NCBI GenBank assembly: GCA_904419145.1
Contig: CAJFQQ010000012.1
Span: forward strand, 1-64,000
Source of the DNA: an uncultured Oscillospiraceae bacterium
GTDB taxonomy: Bacteria > Bacillota > Clostridia > Oscillospirales > Oscillospiraceae
Reading direction: 5' to 3'
DNA length: 64,000 nucleotides
Below are positions 25,895-33,341 of this stretch, piece after piece (the stretch's first letter is position 1; the number at the start of each line of letters is the position of its first letter). The notes under the pieces were generated by a model. It searched no databases. It had not been told where the DNA came from and worked only from the letters and a program-made list of their open reading frames with translations. Both the position numbers and the translations under genes were made by a program.

Positions 25895-28597
25895 TCAGCG
25901 CAGCGTCGCCGCGCAGTCCTTTTCCAGGGTCTCCAGGATGCTCTTCACATCTGCATCCGCCTCCTCGGCGGTGAGGGAGCGGTCGTCAGAGCGGAGGACC
26001 AGGTTGAAGGCCACAGACTTTTTCCCGTCGGCAACGCCCTTGCCCCGGTAAATATCGAAGAGGCTGACCTCCTTGAGAAGGCCCTTGGCGCCCTTGCGGA
26101 TGGCATTTTCCAGCTGCCCCACGGTGACGGCCTCATCGCACACCACGGCGATATCCCGGGTGACGGAGGGGTACTTGGGCAGGGGAGCATACTCCGGGTC
26201 CGCGCCCTCAGCGGCCAGCAGCTGGCCGAAGTCCAGCTCCGCGCAGTAGAGCTCTGCGTCTACGCCGTAGTTCTGGGCCACCAGGGGATGGATCTGCCCC
26301 AGGACACCCAGGCGGTGCTCCCCGGCATACACATCCGCGACCCGGCCGGGGTGGTAGGAGGGGTTGGGCTGGCAGGGTACCTCAAAATGGATGTCCTCCG
26401 CCCGGAGATCCCGGAGGATAGCCTCCACGGCCCCCTTCAGCGTGAAGAAGTCCATATCCTCGCCATAGGCCCCCATGGAGAGGATCTTGTTTTCCACCGC
26501 AAGGCCGTCATCCCCGCCGGGGAGGTAGATGCGGCCGATCTCGTACAGCCGCACGTTCTTGTTGCGGTAGTTGTAGTTCCGGGCCAGGATCTCCAGCATG
26601 GAGGGAAGGGTGGTAGTGCGCATGATGGAGGTGTCCTCCCCCAGGGGGTTCAGGATCTTGAAGGACTGACGGCGGGGATCGTCAGAAGCCCAGCCGATCT
26701 TGTCGTAGCAGGTGGGGGAGATGAAGGAGTAGGTGATGATCTCGCTGTACCCGCAGGCGCGGCACATGGCGCCCAGCCGCCGCTCCACCTGCTGCTCGTG
26801 GGTGTAGCCGCCCCGGGTGGTCTGGCCCCGCATGAGGGTGGTGGGGATGTTGTTGTAGCCGTGGAACCGGGCCACCTCCTCCGCCAGGTCCGCCATGCCC
26901 TCCACGTCGGAGCGCCAGGAGGGGACGGTGACCTTCTCCCCGTCCACGCCGAAGCCCAGCTCCCGGAGAATGGACTGCATCTCCTCCACCGGGACGTCGG
27001 TGCCCAGCAGGGCGTTGATGCGGTCGGGCTGGAGGTCCAGGACCAGGGGCTGGGGCACATAATTTAAGATGTCGATGACGCCATCCACCACTTCGCCGGC
27101 TCCCAGCAGTTCCACCAGTTCACAGGCCCGGTTCACCGCGGGCAGGGTGTTCATGGGGTCCAGGCCCTTCTCAAACTTGGCGCTGGCCTCGGTGCGCATC
27201 CCCAGGGACAGGGCCCCCTTGCGGATGCAGGTGCCGTCAAAACAGGCGGACTCGAACACCACGTCGGCGGTATCCGCCACGATCTCGCTGTTGAGACCGC
27301 CCATGATGCCCGCCAGGCCCACGGCCCGGGTCTCATCGGCGATGACCAGATGGTTTGCAGTGAGGGTGTGCTCCTTGCCGTCCAGGGTGGTCAGTTCCTC
27401 ACCCTCCTGCGCCCGACGGACGATGATATGACCGCCCTTCACATAGCGGTAGTCAAAGGCGTGCATGGGCTGGCCGTACTCCAGCATCACGTAGTTGGTG
27501 ATGTCCACGATGTTGTTGATGGGGCGCACGCCGCTGGCGCGCAGGCGCTCCCGCATCCACTTGGGGGAGGGGGCGATCTTCACGTTGCGGACCATCCGGG
27601 CGGTGTACCGGGGGCACAGGTCGGCGGCCGGGGTTTCGACATCCAGCAGGTCGCAGAGGCTGCCCTCCGCCCCGCCCTTTACCACCGGCTCGTGGAGGGT
27701 CAGGGGGGCGTGGAAGGTGGCGGCGGCCTCCCGGGCCAGGCCGATGACGCTGAGGCAGTCGGGCCGGTTGGGGGTGATCTCAAACTCCACCACGTGGTCG
27801 TCTGCACCGATCACCGGCTTGATATCGTCGCCGGGCTTGCAGTCCTCCTGGAGGACAAAGATGCCGTCGCTGATGCAGTGGGGGAACTCTGCCTGCTGGG
27901 CGTGGAGATCCTCCAGCGTGCAGATCTTCCCTTCTTTGGTGTGAAAGGCCACCAGATCCCCGGCGTGGATATTGGCGCAGGGGGTGGTGACGATGGCGCT
28001 GGAGGGGCCGTCCTTCTCCGCGTAAGAGAGACGGCAGGTCCATCGGCCGTCCTCGGCGCGCTTGACGGCCTCCACCAGTGCGCACACCACCGGGCCGAAC
28101 ACCTTGTCCCCGGGCTGGATGTCTGCGGGGATGGAGGGCTTGGCCGGATCCAGGGGATGATAGTCGTTCAGGAGAGCGGCGGGGGTGATGGCGGCGTAGG
28201 GGAAGTCACGCTCCTCCAGCTTCAGCTCCTTCAGGGAGCAGAGCATACCGTTGGACACCTCGCCCCGAAGTTTCCCCTTCTCAATCTTGACGCCGCCGGG
28301 GAGGGTAGACTTGTGGAGGGCTGCCGGGATAAGGTCCCCCTCGTGGATGTTCCAGGCGCCGGTGACGATCTGGACGGGTTCCTCTTTGCCCACGTCGATC
28401 TGGCAAACCCACATGTGGTCGCTGTTGGGGTGGCGCTCCATGGAGAGGATCTTCCCCACCACCACATTGGAGATCTCAGCCCCCAGATCCTCGGTGATCT
28501 CCACCTTGGAGCCGGAGAGGGTCATCGCCTCGGCAAATTCTTTATCATTGGCATCGACGGGCACAAACTCGTCCAGCCATTTTCTGCTTAATAACAT
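25895..28597 (-). CDS. pheT: Phenylalanine-tRNA ligase beta subunit with a duplicated tRNA-binding domain
   Basis: Beta subunit of the alpha2-beta2 PheRS, 900 residues against the usual 790-810. Visible in order are the N-terminal MLLSRKWLDEFVP, an EMAP/OB tRNA-binding domain (about 40-155), a second region resembling it (about 165-265), the B3/B4 editing domain beginning VEFEITPNRPDCLSVIGLAREAAA, B5, the catalytic-like core (YSFISPTCYDKIGW) and the C-terminal anticodon-binding FDX-ACB domain. The added 100-110 residues explain the length. ATG at 28597 has AAGGAG 11 bases upstream; longer frames run into intergenic hairpins. pheS precedes it, 212 bp away. Confidence 0.94.
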   Translation of the reverse strand: MLLSRKWLDEFVPVDANDKEFAEAMTLSGSKVEITEDLGAEISNVVVGKILSMERHPNSDHMWVCQIDVGKEEPVQIVTGAWNIHEGDLIPAALHKSTLPGGVKIEKGKLRGEVSNGMLCSLKELKLEERDFPYAAITPAALLNDYHPLDPAKPSIPADIQPGDKVFGPVVCALVEAVKRAEDGRWTCRLSYAEKDGPSSAIVTTPCANIHAGDLVAFHTKEGKICTLEDLHAQQAEFPHCISDGIFVLQEDCKPGDDIKPVIGADDHVVEFEITPNRPDCLSVIGLAREAAATFHAPLTLHEPVVKGGAEGSLCDLLDVETPAADLCPRYTARMVRNVKIAPSPKWMRERLRASGVRPINNIVDITNYVMLEYGQPMHAFDYRYVKGGHIIVRRAQEGEELTTLDGKEHTLTANHLVIADETRAVGLAGIMGGLNSEIVADTADVVFESACFDGTCIRKGALSLGMRTEASAKFEKGLDPMNTLPAVNRACELVELLGAGEVVDGVIDILNYVPQPLVLDLQPDRINALLGTDVPVEEMQSILRELGFGVDGEKVTVPSWRSDVEGMADLAEEVARFHGYNNIPTTLMRGQTTRGGYTHEQQVERRLGAMCRACGYSEIITYSFISPTCYDKIGWASDDPRRQSFKILNPLGEDTSIMRTTTLPSMLEILARNYNYRNKNVRLYEIGRIYLPGGDDGLAVENKILSMGAYGEDMDFFTLKGAVEAILRDLRAEDIHFEVPCQPNPSYHPGRVADVYAGEHRLGVLGQIHPLVAQNYGVDAELYCAELDFGQLLAAEGADPEYAPLPKYPSVTRDIAVVCDEAVTVGQLENAIRKGAKGLLKEVSLFDIYRGKGVADGKKSVAFNLVLRSDDRSLTAEEADADVKSILETLEKDCAATLR

Positions 28598-28623
28598 ATC
28601 TTTTATAACTCCTTTATTCGGAA

Positions 28624-28805
28624 TGTGGAATTGCTCCACAAAAGCCTCGCAGAGTTTCACGCCGCCGGCGTGAAAAATATCCAATCATTTTGGCAGGACA
28701 TGTGCCTGCCGAAAATACTTTGATCTGCGCGCCGGGGGCGCGCACACCAGTGACCGACGTCACTGGTGAGGGGGAATCTAAAGGGGGGACGAAGTCCCCT
28801 CTTTA
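28624..28805. repeat. Hairpin array B, between pheS and pheT
   Basis: Six successive inverted repeats with different sequences: 28624-28640 (6-bp stem), 28655-28675 (9 bp), 28687-28716 (imperfect, 14 bp with bulges), 28726-28744 (8 bp), 28745-28768 (10 bp) and 28779-28805 (12 bp, one wobble). They fill almost the whole 212-bp gap inside what should be a tight operon. The last is just after the pheS stop and could terminate or protect the upstream mRNA. Confidence 0.75.
28641..28685. repeat. Constant-flank hairpin module, copy 1
   Basis: AAAGCCTCGCAGAGTT at 28641-28656, a palindrome TTTCACGCC/GGCGTGAAA, then ATCCAAT at 28679-28685. Copy 2 (30629-30672) has identical outer blocks and a different palindrome. 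Confidence 0.75.
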
Positions 28806-28809
28806 AGCA

Positions 28810-29835
28810 CTAGAACTGTTCTAGGAACCGCATGTCGTTCTCAAAGATCAGCCGCAGGTCGGCGATCTTGAACCGGCGCATGGCGGTCCGCTCCAGGCCC
28901 ACGCCGAAGGCCCATCCGGAGTACACGTTGGGGTCGATGCCGCTCATCTCCAGCACCTTGGGGTGGATCATGCCGGCGCCCAGCAGCTCGATCCAGCCCT
29001 CGCCCTTGCAGGTGGGGCAGCCCACGCCGCCGCATTTGTGGCACTGGACGTCCATCTCGCAGCTGGGCTCGGTGAAGGGGAAGTGGTGGGGGCGGAAGCG
29101 GGTCTTGGTGCCCTTGCCATAGAGCTGCTCCACCACGGTGTTCAGCGTGCCCTTCAGATCCGCCATGGTGACGCCCTTGTCGATGACCATACCCTCCACC
29201 TGGTGGAACATGGGGGAGTGGGTGGCGTCCACCTCGTCCTTCCGGTACACCCGGCCGGGGGCGATGATGCGGATGGGCAGCTCCCTCGTCTCCATGGCCC
29301 GGACCTGCATGGGGCTGGTCTGGCTGCGGAGCATCACCCGGCTGTCCTCGTCAAAGTAGAAGGTGTCGCTCCAGTCCCGGGAGGGGTGGCCCTCCTCGGC
29401 GTTGAGGCGGTCAAAATTGTAGGAGGCCAGCTCGATCTCCGGGCCGTCCAGCACGTCGAAGCCCATGCCGATGAAGATGTCCTTGATCTCATCCAGGGCG
29501 ATATACATGGGGTGCTGGTGGCCGATGGACACCTTTTTGCCCGGGACGGTGACGTCCACCGCCTCCGCCTGGAGCCGGGCGGTGAGGGCCTGGGCCTCCA
29601 GCTTCCTGCCCTGCTGCTCCAAGGCGCTCTCCAGGGCGGCGCGCACCTCGTTGGCCAGCTGGCCCATGGCGGGGCGCTCCTCGGGGGAGAGCTTGCCCAT
29701 CATCTTCAGGACAGCGGTGAGTTCGCCCTTCTTGCCCAGATACTGGACCCGGAGGGCGTCCAGGGCGGCGGAGTCCTGGGCGGCCTCAAAGGCGGCCAGG
29801 GCCTCTGCACGGATCTTTGCCAGTTGTTCTTTCAT
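28810..29835 (-). CDS. pheS: Phenylalanine-tRNA ligase alpha subunit
   Basis: Catalytic alpha subunit, 341 residues. The N-terminal coiled coil (LAKIRAEALAAFEAAQDSAALDALRVQYLGKKGELTAVLKMM) is followed by the class II core with motif 2 (RVYRKDEVDATHSPMFHQVEG) and motif 3 (GWAFGVGLERTAMRRF). AAAAGGATACC precedes the ATG. Phe-level control comes from the T-box upstream, with the DUF2500 gene in between. It pairs with pheT. Confidence 0.97.
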   Translation of the reverse strand: MKEQLAKIRAEALAAFEAAQDSAALDALRVQYLGKKGELTAVLKMMGKLSPEERPAMGQLANEVRAALESALEQQGRKLEAQALTARLQAEAVDVTVPGKKVSIGHQHPMYIALDEIKDIFIGMGFDVLDGPEIELASYNFDRLNAEEGHPSRDWSDTFYFDEDSRVMLRSQTSPMQVRAMETRELPIRIIAPGRVYRKDEVDATHSPMFHQVEGMVIDKGVTMADLKGTLNTVVEQLYGKGTKTRFRPHHFPFTEPSCEMDVQCHKCGGVGCPTCKGEGWIELLGAGMIHPKVLEMSGIDPNVYSGWAFGVGLERTAMRRFKIADLRLIFENDMRFLEQF

Positions 29836-29865
29836 GGTATCCTTTTCTCGGATGTGGATGACAAT

Positions 29866-30240
29866 TTACGGGAAGCGTTCGAACCCCAGGTAACGGGTGC
29901 CCTGGAAGGTAAGCCGGCCCCGGTCCCCCTCCGCCAGCAGGCCGTAGTCCCGGCCCACTTGCAGCGCCATGCGGTCGCCGCTTTCCACCTGGAAGGTGGC
30001 ATAGCAGGTGGAAGCGGTGGTGGTATGAAAGCCGTGGGCGCCGGAGGTGTCTCCAGTTACCGGGTGCCGGTGGAGGCTGACATCGGTGCGCTTGGCCACC
30101 ACGGTGGCCTCCACGGTGAGCCGGGGGGCGTGGTTGTTCCGGCTCCAGTGGGCGATGCCCCGGATGCATACGACAAGAATGACGCCGAACACCGTGAGAA
30201 AAATCAGCAGAGACAGCAGAAATGACACAGAGAACATCAT
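29866..30240 (-). CDS. DUF2500-family membrane-anchored protein
   Basis: 124-residue protein with one N-terminal transmembrane helix (LLSLLIFLTVFGVILVVCIRGI) and a C-terminal beta-rich domain (LTVEATVVAKRTDV...YATFQVESGDRMALQV...GDRGRLTFQGTRYLGFE), matching the DUF2500 pattern. The function is unknown. GGAGG is eight bases before the chosen ATG. It is the first gene after the Phe T-box and 30 bp before pheS, so it appears to be under phenylalanine-tRNA control. Confidence 0.8.
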   Translation of the reverse strand: MMFSVSFLLSLLIFLTVFGVILVVCIRGIAHWSRNNHAPRLTVEATVVAKRTDVSLHRHPVTGDTSGAHGFHTTTASTCYATFQVESGDRMALQVGRDYGLLAEGDRGRLTFQGTRYLGFERFP

Positions 30241-30257
30241 GTGGTTTTCCTCCATCC

Positions 30258-30495
30258 AGCAAAAAAGCCCTCCGTCCCAGTTCCTGGGACGAAAGGCTGC
30301 TTCCTTCCGCGGTACCACCCGTATTCGCACATCGTGCGCACTTTCACGCCGGTAACGGGGCGCTTACCGTCCCTGTCTCCAGGGCAGCTCCCGGGCGAAC
30401 CAAGGGACACGGCGCAGGCGGGCTCTCAGCCGGTGACCCACCCTCTCTTGGAGCCGCAAGCTCCCTATTTTCCCGTTCAACGCGTTTCGCTAAGA
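30258..30495 (-). ncRNA. T-box riboswitch specific for tRNA-Phe
   Basis: The minus strand carries the T-box sequence GGGTGGTACCGCGG (complement of 30307-30320), followed by an intrinsic terminator: stem AGCCTTTCGTCCCAG with CTGGGACGGAGGGCT and TTTTTT (30261-30300). Stem I includes GAGAGGGTGGG and CTGAGAGCC upstream of TTGGTTCGCCCGGGAG, in which the specifier codon is UUC (30399-30397), encoding Phe. Uncharged tRNA-Phe should stabilise the antiterminator and allow transcription of DUF2500-pheS-pheT. Confidence 0.95.
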
Positions 30496-30499
30496 CTAC

Positions 30500-30528
30500 T
30501 TTATACCATATTCCGCTCGGAATTGCAA
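30500..30528 (-). promoter_or_regulatory. Promoter of the T-box-pheST transcript
   Basis: Minus strand TTGCAA (30528-30523), 17-bp spacer, TATAAA (30505-30500); transcription would start about 30493, just before Stem I. Confidence 0.8.
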
Positions 30529-30572
30529 GAGGCAACGGGAATTTCCCGGCCCGGAAAAACGGGAATAATAAA

Positions 30573-30599
30573 GAATCCCCCGGAGTTTCCTCCGGGGGA
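30573..30599. repeat. 27-bp direct repeat with hairpin, copy 1
   Basis: The 27-base block starting GAATCCCCCGGAG is identical to 30887-30913. Each copy contains a 10-bp hairpin (30576-30585 with 30590-30599). On the minus strand copy 1 is followed by TTCTTTATTATT, so it can act as a terminator. Confidence 0.9.
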
Positions 30600-30886
30600 C
30601 GTAGACTGTCAAAAAACTTCCCCGCAGGAAAGCCTCGCAGAGTTCCTGCGGCCGCAGCCGCAGGAATCCAATGAAGATCCGTCATTTCCGGGGACAGCAA
30701 CCTTCCCCGCGCAGCATAGCTGCGCGGCCTACGCTAAAAATGTGCCACCGGCACATTTTCTTTACGCTGCGGCCTCGGAAATGACACTCCTCGCGCAAGA
30801 TGGGCTGACTTTTCCGTCAGGAATCGAGGCCCATCTTGTGCGCATCCCTCTCAAAAAAGTGGCAGAAGCCACTTTTTTGACGCACT
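30600..30886. repeat. Hairpin array C between the rhomboid-like gene and the T-box
   Basis: 287 bp with no gene, enclosed by the 27-bp direct repeats. It contains hairpins at 30643-30666 (10-bp stem), 30707-30727 (9 bp), 30737-30759 (10 bp) and 30851-30880 (13 bp); the 30707 and 30737 hairpins are nested in a long-range helix 30681-30690 with 30776-30785, and an imperfect helix joins about 30792-30804 with 30829-30843. The arm CCGCAGGAA (about 30623-30630) competes with the 30643 hairpin. Confidence 0.75.
30629..30672. repeat. Constant-flank hairpin module, copy 2
   Basis: AAAGCCTCGCAGAGTT at 30629-30644 and ATCCAAT at 30666-30672 enclose the palindrome TTCCTGCGGC/GCCGCAGGAA, which shares no sequence with the palindrome of copy 1. 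Confidence 0.75.
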
Positions 30887-30913
30887 GAATCCCCCGGAGT
30901 TTCCTCCGGGGGA
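30887..30913 (-). repeat. 27-bp direct repeat with hairpin, copy 2
   Basis: Identical to 30573-30599. It lies seven bases after the stop codon of the rhomboid-like gene and is probably its original terminator stem. Confidence 0.9.
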
Positions 30914-30920
30914 TGTCGGA

Positions 30921-31781
30921 TCACTTCTCGTCGTCCTCGGTAAAGTGGACGTGGTTGAAGATATGCTCCTCGCAGAAGCAGTGGTACCCGGCGCAGCGGG
31001 AGCAATACCGGAACTGCATGTTGGGATAGTCCGCGTCGGTCTTGCCGCAGACGGCGCACTTGTGGTTGTAGGGCTTGGCGTGCTGGCTGGCCTTCACCGT
31101 CTGGCGGAACCGGGTGGCCTGCTTGCTGCGGCCGGCGCGCTGAATGCGGGCCTTTTTGCTGAAATAGGGGTAGAAGAACACCACGAAGTTCAGCAGCGCC
31201 ACCACCGGCGCCACCGCGCCGCCCCAATCTCCAATGGCGATGCTGGTGATGACTCCATAGGCAAAGTAGGCCAGGTCCGCCCAGGCCAGCCACTTGATCT
31301 TGATGGGGATGAAGAAGAACAGCAGCACCATGGCATTCGGGTTCAGGGCCGCATAGGCCAGGAACATGGCCATGTTTACGTAGTGGAGCCCCGTCATGAT
31401 CCCCAGGCCGCCGGCAAAGTAGGCGATAAAAGCGGCCAGGATGGTGAGGACGATGCCGCTGATGTAGTAGATGGTAAACTTCGGCGTGCCCCAGTAGTTT
31501 TCCAGCATGTTCCCCATCCAGTAGTAAAAGTACAGAGAGATCAGCAGGGAGAGGGGGCTGGTGCTCAATGGCAGGAAGATAAAGGTCACCAGACGCCAGA
31601 CCTCCCCATGGAAGATGGAGCCGGGAACCAGGGATAGGGACAGATAGGCCTGATTCTGGGTCAGAATGCACAATACATACATGGCCACTGTGCCGATGAC
31701 GATGTAGCGCATCAGGTTGGGGATGCCCCAGTAGGGGTGTCGGGCACAGAAGCGGTCGATGGCGTCGTATAGCTTGTTCAA
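30921..31781 (-). CDS. Rhomboid-like membrane protein lacking the catalytic serine, with C-terminal zinc ribbon
   Basis: 286 residues with about six transmembrane helices. HGEVWRLVTFIFLP matches the rhomboid L1 loop WR motif, but the GxSG serine motif is missing: the corresponding helix reads GLHYVNMAMFLAYAALNPNAM. The C-terminus holds CAVCG...YCSRC and a further Cys/His cluster (CFCEEH), a probable zinc-binding module. It is therefore likely a pseudoprotease that binds or retains membrane proteins (inference). A minus-strand hairpin repeat immediately follows its stop. Confidence 0.75.
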   Translation of the reverse strand: MNKLYDAIDRFCARHPYWGIPNLMRYIVIGTVAMYVLCILTQNQAYLSLSLVPGSIFHGEVWRLVTFIFLPLSTSPLSLLISLYFYYWMGNMLENYWGTPKFTIYYISGIVLTILAAFIAYFAGGLGIMTGLHYVNMAMFLAYAALNPNAMVLLFFFIPIKIKWLAWADLAYFAYGVITSIAIGDWGGAVAPVVALLNFVVFFYPYFSKKARIQRAGRSKQATRFRQTVKASQHAKPYNHKCAVCGKTDADYPNMQFRYCSRCAGYHCFCEEHIFNHVHFTEDDEK

Positions 31782-31875
31782 AGAAGTGTCCCTCCTTACA
31801 GGACCGTGATACTGTTTTTCAGGCTGGTTTTATTCTACCCTAAGCAGGCAGGGAAAATATCACAGATTTGTAAAC

Positions 31876-32547
31876 TTACAGCGCCGTCTCCTCCGGACAC
31901 AGGGCGGCGAAATAGCGGTAGAAGGGCGTCAAAAAGTCGTAGGCCCGGCACAGCTTGTCCACGATGTCGTGGGAAAACACGGCGTCGTCGTAGGAGGCGT
32001 CCCGCCCCAGGACGATATGCTTTTGGGAAAACCAGGGCTCCAGCAGGGGGGACGGGGCGCTCTTGGGTCGCTTATAGCGCTCCCCCTGCAGCGAAAACTC
32101 GCTCTGGGCGTTGAAGGCGCGCACCAGCTTCTCAAAGGGAGCTGGATCCTCCGTCAGCGACCGGCGGAACCGCTCCATCACCTGGGGCGTGGCGTTCCAG
32201 AACCCCATACCGTAGGCGTAGCCCTCGGGGTTTACCTCAAAGTAGAACTCCGGGCGGCAGGACCAGGCGTCGTTCTCGTGGCGCAGGGAGAGCCACAGGT
32301 GGTCCTTGTAGGGCCCGCGGCCAAAGAGCCGCCGGGCGTCCCGGTAGATGCGGGACACGTGGAGGTTCAGCCACAGCTCCGGGTATTTGCCCGCCATGTA
32401 GTCGTACAGCTCCGCCCCCAGTTCCCGGGTGGGCTGGAGGAGATATTGCAGATAGTCGCCCTTGTGGGCTTCGAACCAGGGGCGCTCATTGTTGAAGCGG
32501 ATGCCCCAGAGAAAGTCGATGGTATTGTCACAGTAGCCGGTAAACAT
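31876..32547 (-). CDS. DUF2461 family protein
   Basis: 223-residue soluble protein. The pattern DFLWGIRFNNERPWFEAHKGDY, HVSRIYRDARRLFGRGPYKDHLWLSLR and FYFEVNPEGYAYGMGFW is diagnostic of DUF2461 (TIGR02453), a widely distributed family without a defined reaction. Monocistronic by spacing (94 bp from the rhomboid-like gene, 79 bp from the lipoprotein gene). No function is proposed. Confidence 0.85.
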   Translation of the reverse strand: MFTGYCDNTIDFLWGIRFNNERPWFEAHKGDYLQYLLQPTRELGAELYDYMAGKYPELWLNLHVSRIYRDARRLFGRGPYKDHLWLSLRHENDAWSCRPEFYFEVNPEGYAYGMGFWNATPQVMERFRRSLTEDPAPFEKLVRAFNAQSEFSLQGERYKRPKSAPSPLLEPWFSQKHIVLGRDASYDDAVFSHDIVDKLCRAYDFLTPFYRYFAALCPEETAL

Positions 32548-32626
32548 GGAACACTCCTTGGGTCATGGGATTGAAAAAGAGGGACGCTGACAGCCAGTAT
32601 ATCACCGAAAGAGCGGCTTTGCAATG

Positions 32627-33154
32627 TCAGGAATCCACTGCGTCGCTGGCGGCCACAAAATGGACATCTGCACCATCCATGGAGAAGGACACCCGGTAGC
32701 CCAGCGCAGCGCCGTCCTGGTCCAGGACCTGGAATGTCACAGTGCCATCCCCCTGGTAGGAGAGGGAACCGTCCTCAGACGGAGGCGCCACAATGCCGCA
32801 GGTCTGGTAATCCCCCGCCGCGTCCAGAAACGCCAAATTGGTGACGCCGTCTTTCTCCGTGGTGTACAGCGCGACGCCGATCCGGTCATAGGCCCCGTCG
32901 TCCACAGCCGCGCAGCTGAGGACCGTATAGCCCTCCCCGGCGGTTTTTTCTTCGAACAGGGAGCGGATCTCCTCCTCGGTCCACAGGGCCTCTTCCGCCG
33001 CGGCGCCATCCTCTGCTCCGGTGCCGGGGACATTGTCCTGGCCCTGGAGGGACAGGTCGTCCTCCGCCGGTTTTTCGGCAGGCTGGGCGCAGGCGGTCAG
33101 GAGGACCGTCAGCAGGAGCAGGGCCAGGAGAACAGAATGTCGTTTCAGATTCAT
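32627..33154 (-). CDS. Secreted lipoprotein of unknown function
   Basis: 175 residues with a lipoprotein signal peptide (LLALLLLTVLLTAC, lipidated Cys at about residue 22), an acidic linker and a compact domain of about 120 residues beginning LWTEEEIRSLFEEKT. It is not recognised beyond this. AAAGGTG precedes the ATG. A good promoter lies 75-100 bp upstream. Confidence 0.75.
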   Translation of the reverse strand: MNLKRHSVLLALLLLTVLLTACAQPAEKPAEDDLSLQGQDNVPGTGAEDGAAAEEALWTEEEIRSLFEEKTAGEGYTVLSCAAVDDGAYDRIGVALYTTEKDGVTNLAFLDAAGDYQTCGIVAPPSEDGSLSYQGDGTVTFQVLDQDGAALGYRVSFSMDGADVHFVAASDAVDS

Positions 33155-33226
33155 AGGGCACCTTTCCTTTCTGTGAATTTCCTTTTCGATACCGTTTCAG
33201 TGCAGGCCGGGCGAATGGTTGGCCTG

Positions 33227-33255
33227 ATTGTATCACAGTTTCCCCGGATACGCAA
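33227..33255 (-). promoter_or_regulatory. Promoter of the lipoprotein gene
   Basis: Minus strand TTGCGT (33255-33250), 17-bp spacer, TACAAT (33232-33227). Confidence 0.65.
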
Positions 33256-33284
33256 CACAGAGAGGGCACGGGAGAGAAAATGGA

Positions 33285-33320
33285 CAAAAAGAAGGTCCCC
33301 GGACAGATTCCGGGGACCTT
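33285..33320 (-). terminator. Terminator of ackA
   Basis: 11-bp stem (33292-33302 with 33310-33320), seven-base loop, followed on the minus strand by CTTTTTGTCC. Confidence 0.88.
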
Positions 33321-33341
33321 GCAGACAACGGATAGGAGAAC

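Noticed and set aside
30241-30888. Plus-strand frames across the T-box and hairpin array
   Set aside because: They lie opposite a clearly functional T-box leader and non-coding repeats; composition is not gene-like.
25611-30913. CRISPR array or integron attC sites as explanation for the hairpin clusters
   Set aside because: Stems are not repeated at regular intervals, there are no equal-length spacers, no cas or integrase genes, and no attC core sites.
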